NCBI RefSeq assembly: GCF_013155365.1
Contig: NZ_JABJRA010000017.1
Coordinates: 1-55,246, forward strand
Direction of reading: 5' to 3'
From: Nocardioides sp. zg-DK7169
GTDB taxonomy: Bacteria; Actinomycetota; Actinomycetes; Propionibacteriales; Nocardioidaceae
DNA: 55,246 nt
Under the pieces are notes generated by a model. It made no database searches, had not been told where the DNA came from, and saw only the letters and a list, made by a program, of their open reading frames with translations. Shown here in pieces: positions 55,173-55,246 of this stretch (positions are counted from its first letter, which is position 1; each line of letters opens with the position of its first letter). Made by a program: the position numbers and the translations under genes.

Positions 55173-55246
55173 GTCCGGCGGCGTCCTACTCTCCCACAAC
55201 CTCTCGGTTGCAGTACCATCGGCGCTGAAAGGCTTAACTTCCGGGT
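55173..55246 (-). rRNA. rrf: 5S rRNA, 3' part (runs off the right edge)
   Basis: The minus strand ends in GTGGGAGAGTAGGACGCCGC, the very conserved 3' arm of actinobacterial 5S rRNA, preceded by loop-C/D sequence (GCGCCGATGGTACTGCAACC). About 74 of roughly 117 bases are visible. The 3' end is placed at 55173-55175 from the GGACA terminus. 23S and 16S genes should lie further right, outside the window. Confidence 0.93.

Noticed and set aside
1..55246. tRNA genes
   Set aside because: No GGTTCGAATCC-type T-arm followed by a 7-bp acceptor stem was noticed on either strand while reading by eye; a tRNA scanner could still find one.

Overview
The window reads as chromosome from a high-GC actinobacterium, most likely family Nocardioidaceae (Nocardioides-like). 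The grounds are strong GC bias at third codon positions, frequent GTG starts, F420-type enzymes, a DUF3516 helicase, and the actinobacterial housekeeping order tlyA-nadK-recN-steA-mctB-pyrG-nudix-ald-xerD ... parA-scpA-scpB-rluB ... tyrA-cmk-plsC-der. The genus is an inference from gene content; no 16S sequence is present.

Layout. 1-2.9 kb is accessory DNA: the 5' end of an IS3-type transposase running off the left edge, a 2H phosphoesterase overlapping a methyltransferase, and two membrane proteins. 2.97-5.4 kb is a polar amino-acid ABC importer (ATPase, permease, lipoprotein). 5.6-7.9 kb holds a DHA2 drug-efflux type MFS gene and a TetR micro-operon with a palindromic operator. 8.0-8.6 kb is a scar made of fused SDR and F420-type reductase fragments. 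8.7-15.5 kb carries a GNAT, a DUF222-HNH gene behind a LexA-like SOS box, an MFS frame running into DUF309, bluB, and several small membrane or secreted proteins.

15.56-24.88 kb on the minus strand is one probable ten-gene operon: F420-type LLM oxidoreductase, SRPBCC, phytoene-desaturase-like FAD oxidoreductase, epimerase, SDR, two GT4-like glycosyltransferases, a MurG/GT28-like glycosyltransferase, a GT2 and a small zinc-ribbon protein. A HAD phosphatase, zinc alcohol dehydrogenase, HspR/MerR-like regulator and Hsp20 follow, giving a stress-associated flavour. No product is known to me for this set.

28.5-32.5 kb is tyrA-cmk-plsC-der. An AraC-VOC pair (32.6-33.8 kb) sits between it and parA-rhh-scpA-scpB-rluB (33.8-37.6 kb). 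The ParA there is followed by a small ribbon-helix-helix-like protein, and the DNA upstream of parA carries four 22-bp tandem repeats plus three GTGCA sites at two-turn spacing. This may be an undescribed chromosomal ParA/RHH/centromere-like module coupled to SMC loading, and it is the main hypothesis offered here. 37.9-39.4 kb has a GNAT and an acyltransferase-3. 39.4-52.4 kb is a mostly co-directional minus-strand block: helicase, xerD, ald, NUDIX, pyrG, mctB, steA, recN, nadK, tlyA. The right end has a HAD-IIA phosphatase, a DUF1015 gene overlapping a convergent SSB-like gene, an intrinsic terminator and the 3' part of a 5S rRNA whose operon lies beyond the window.
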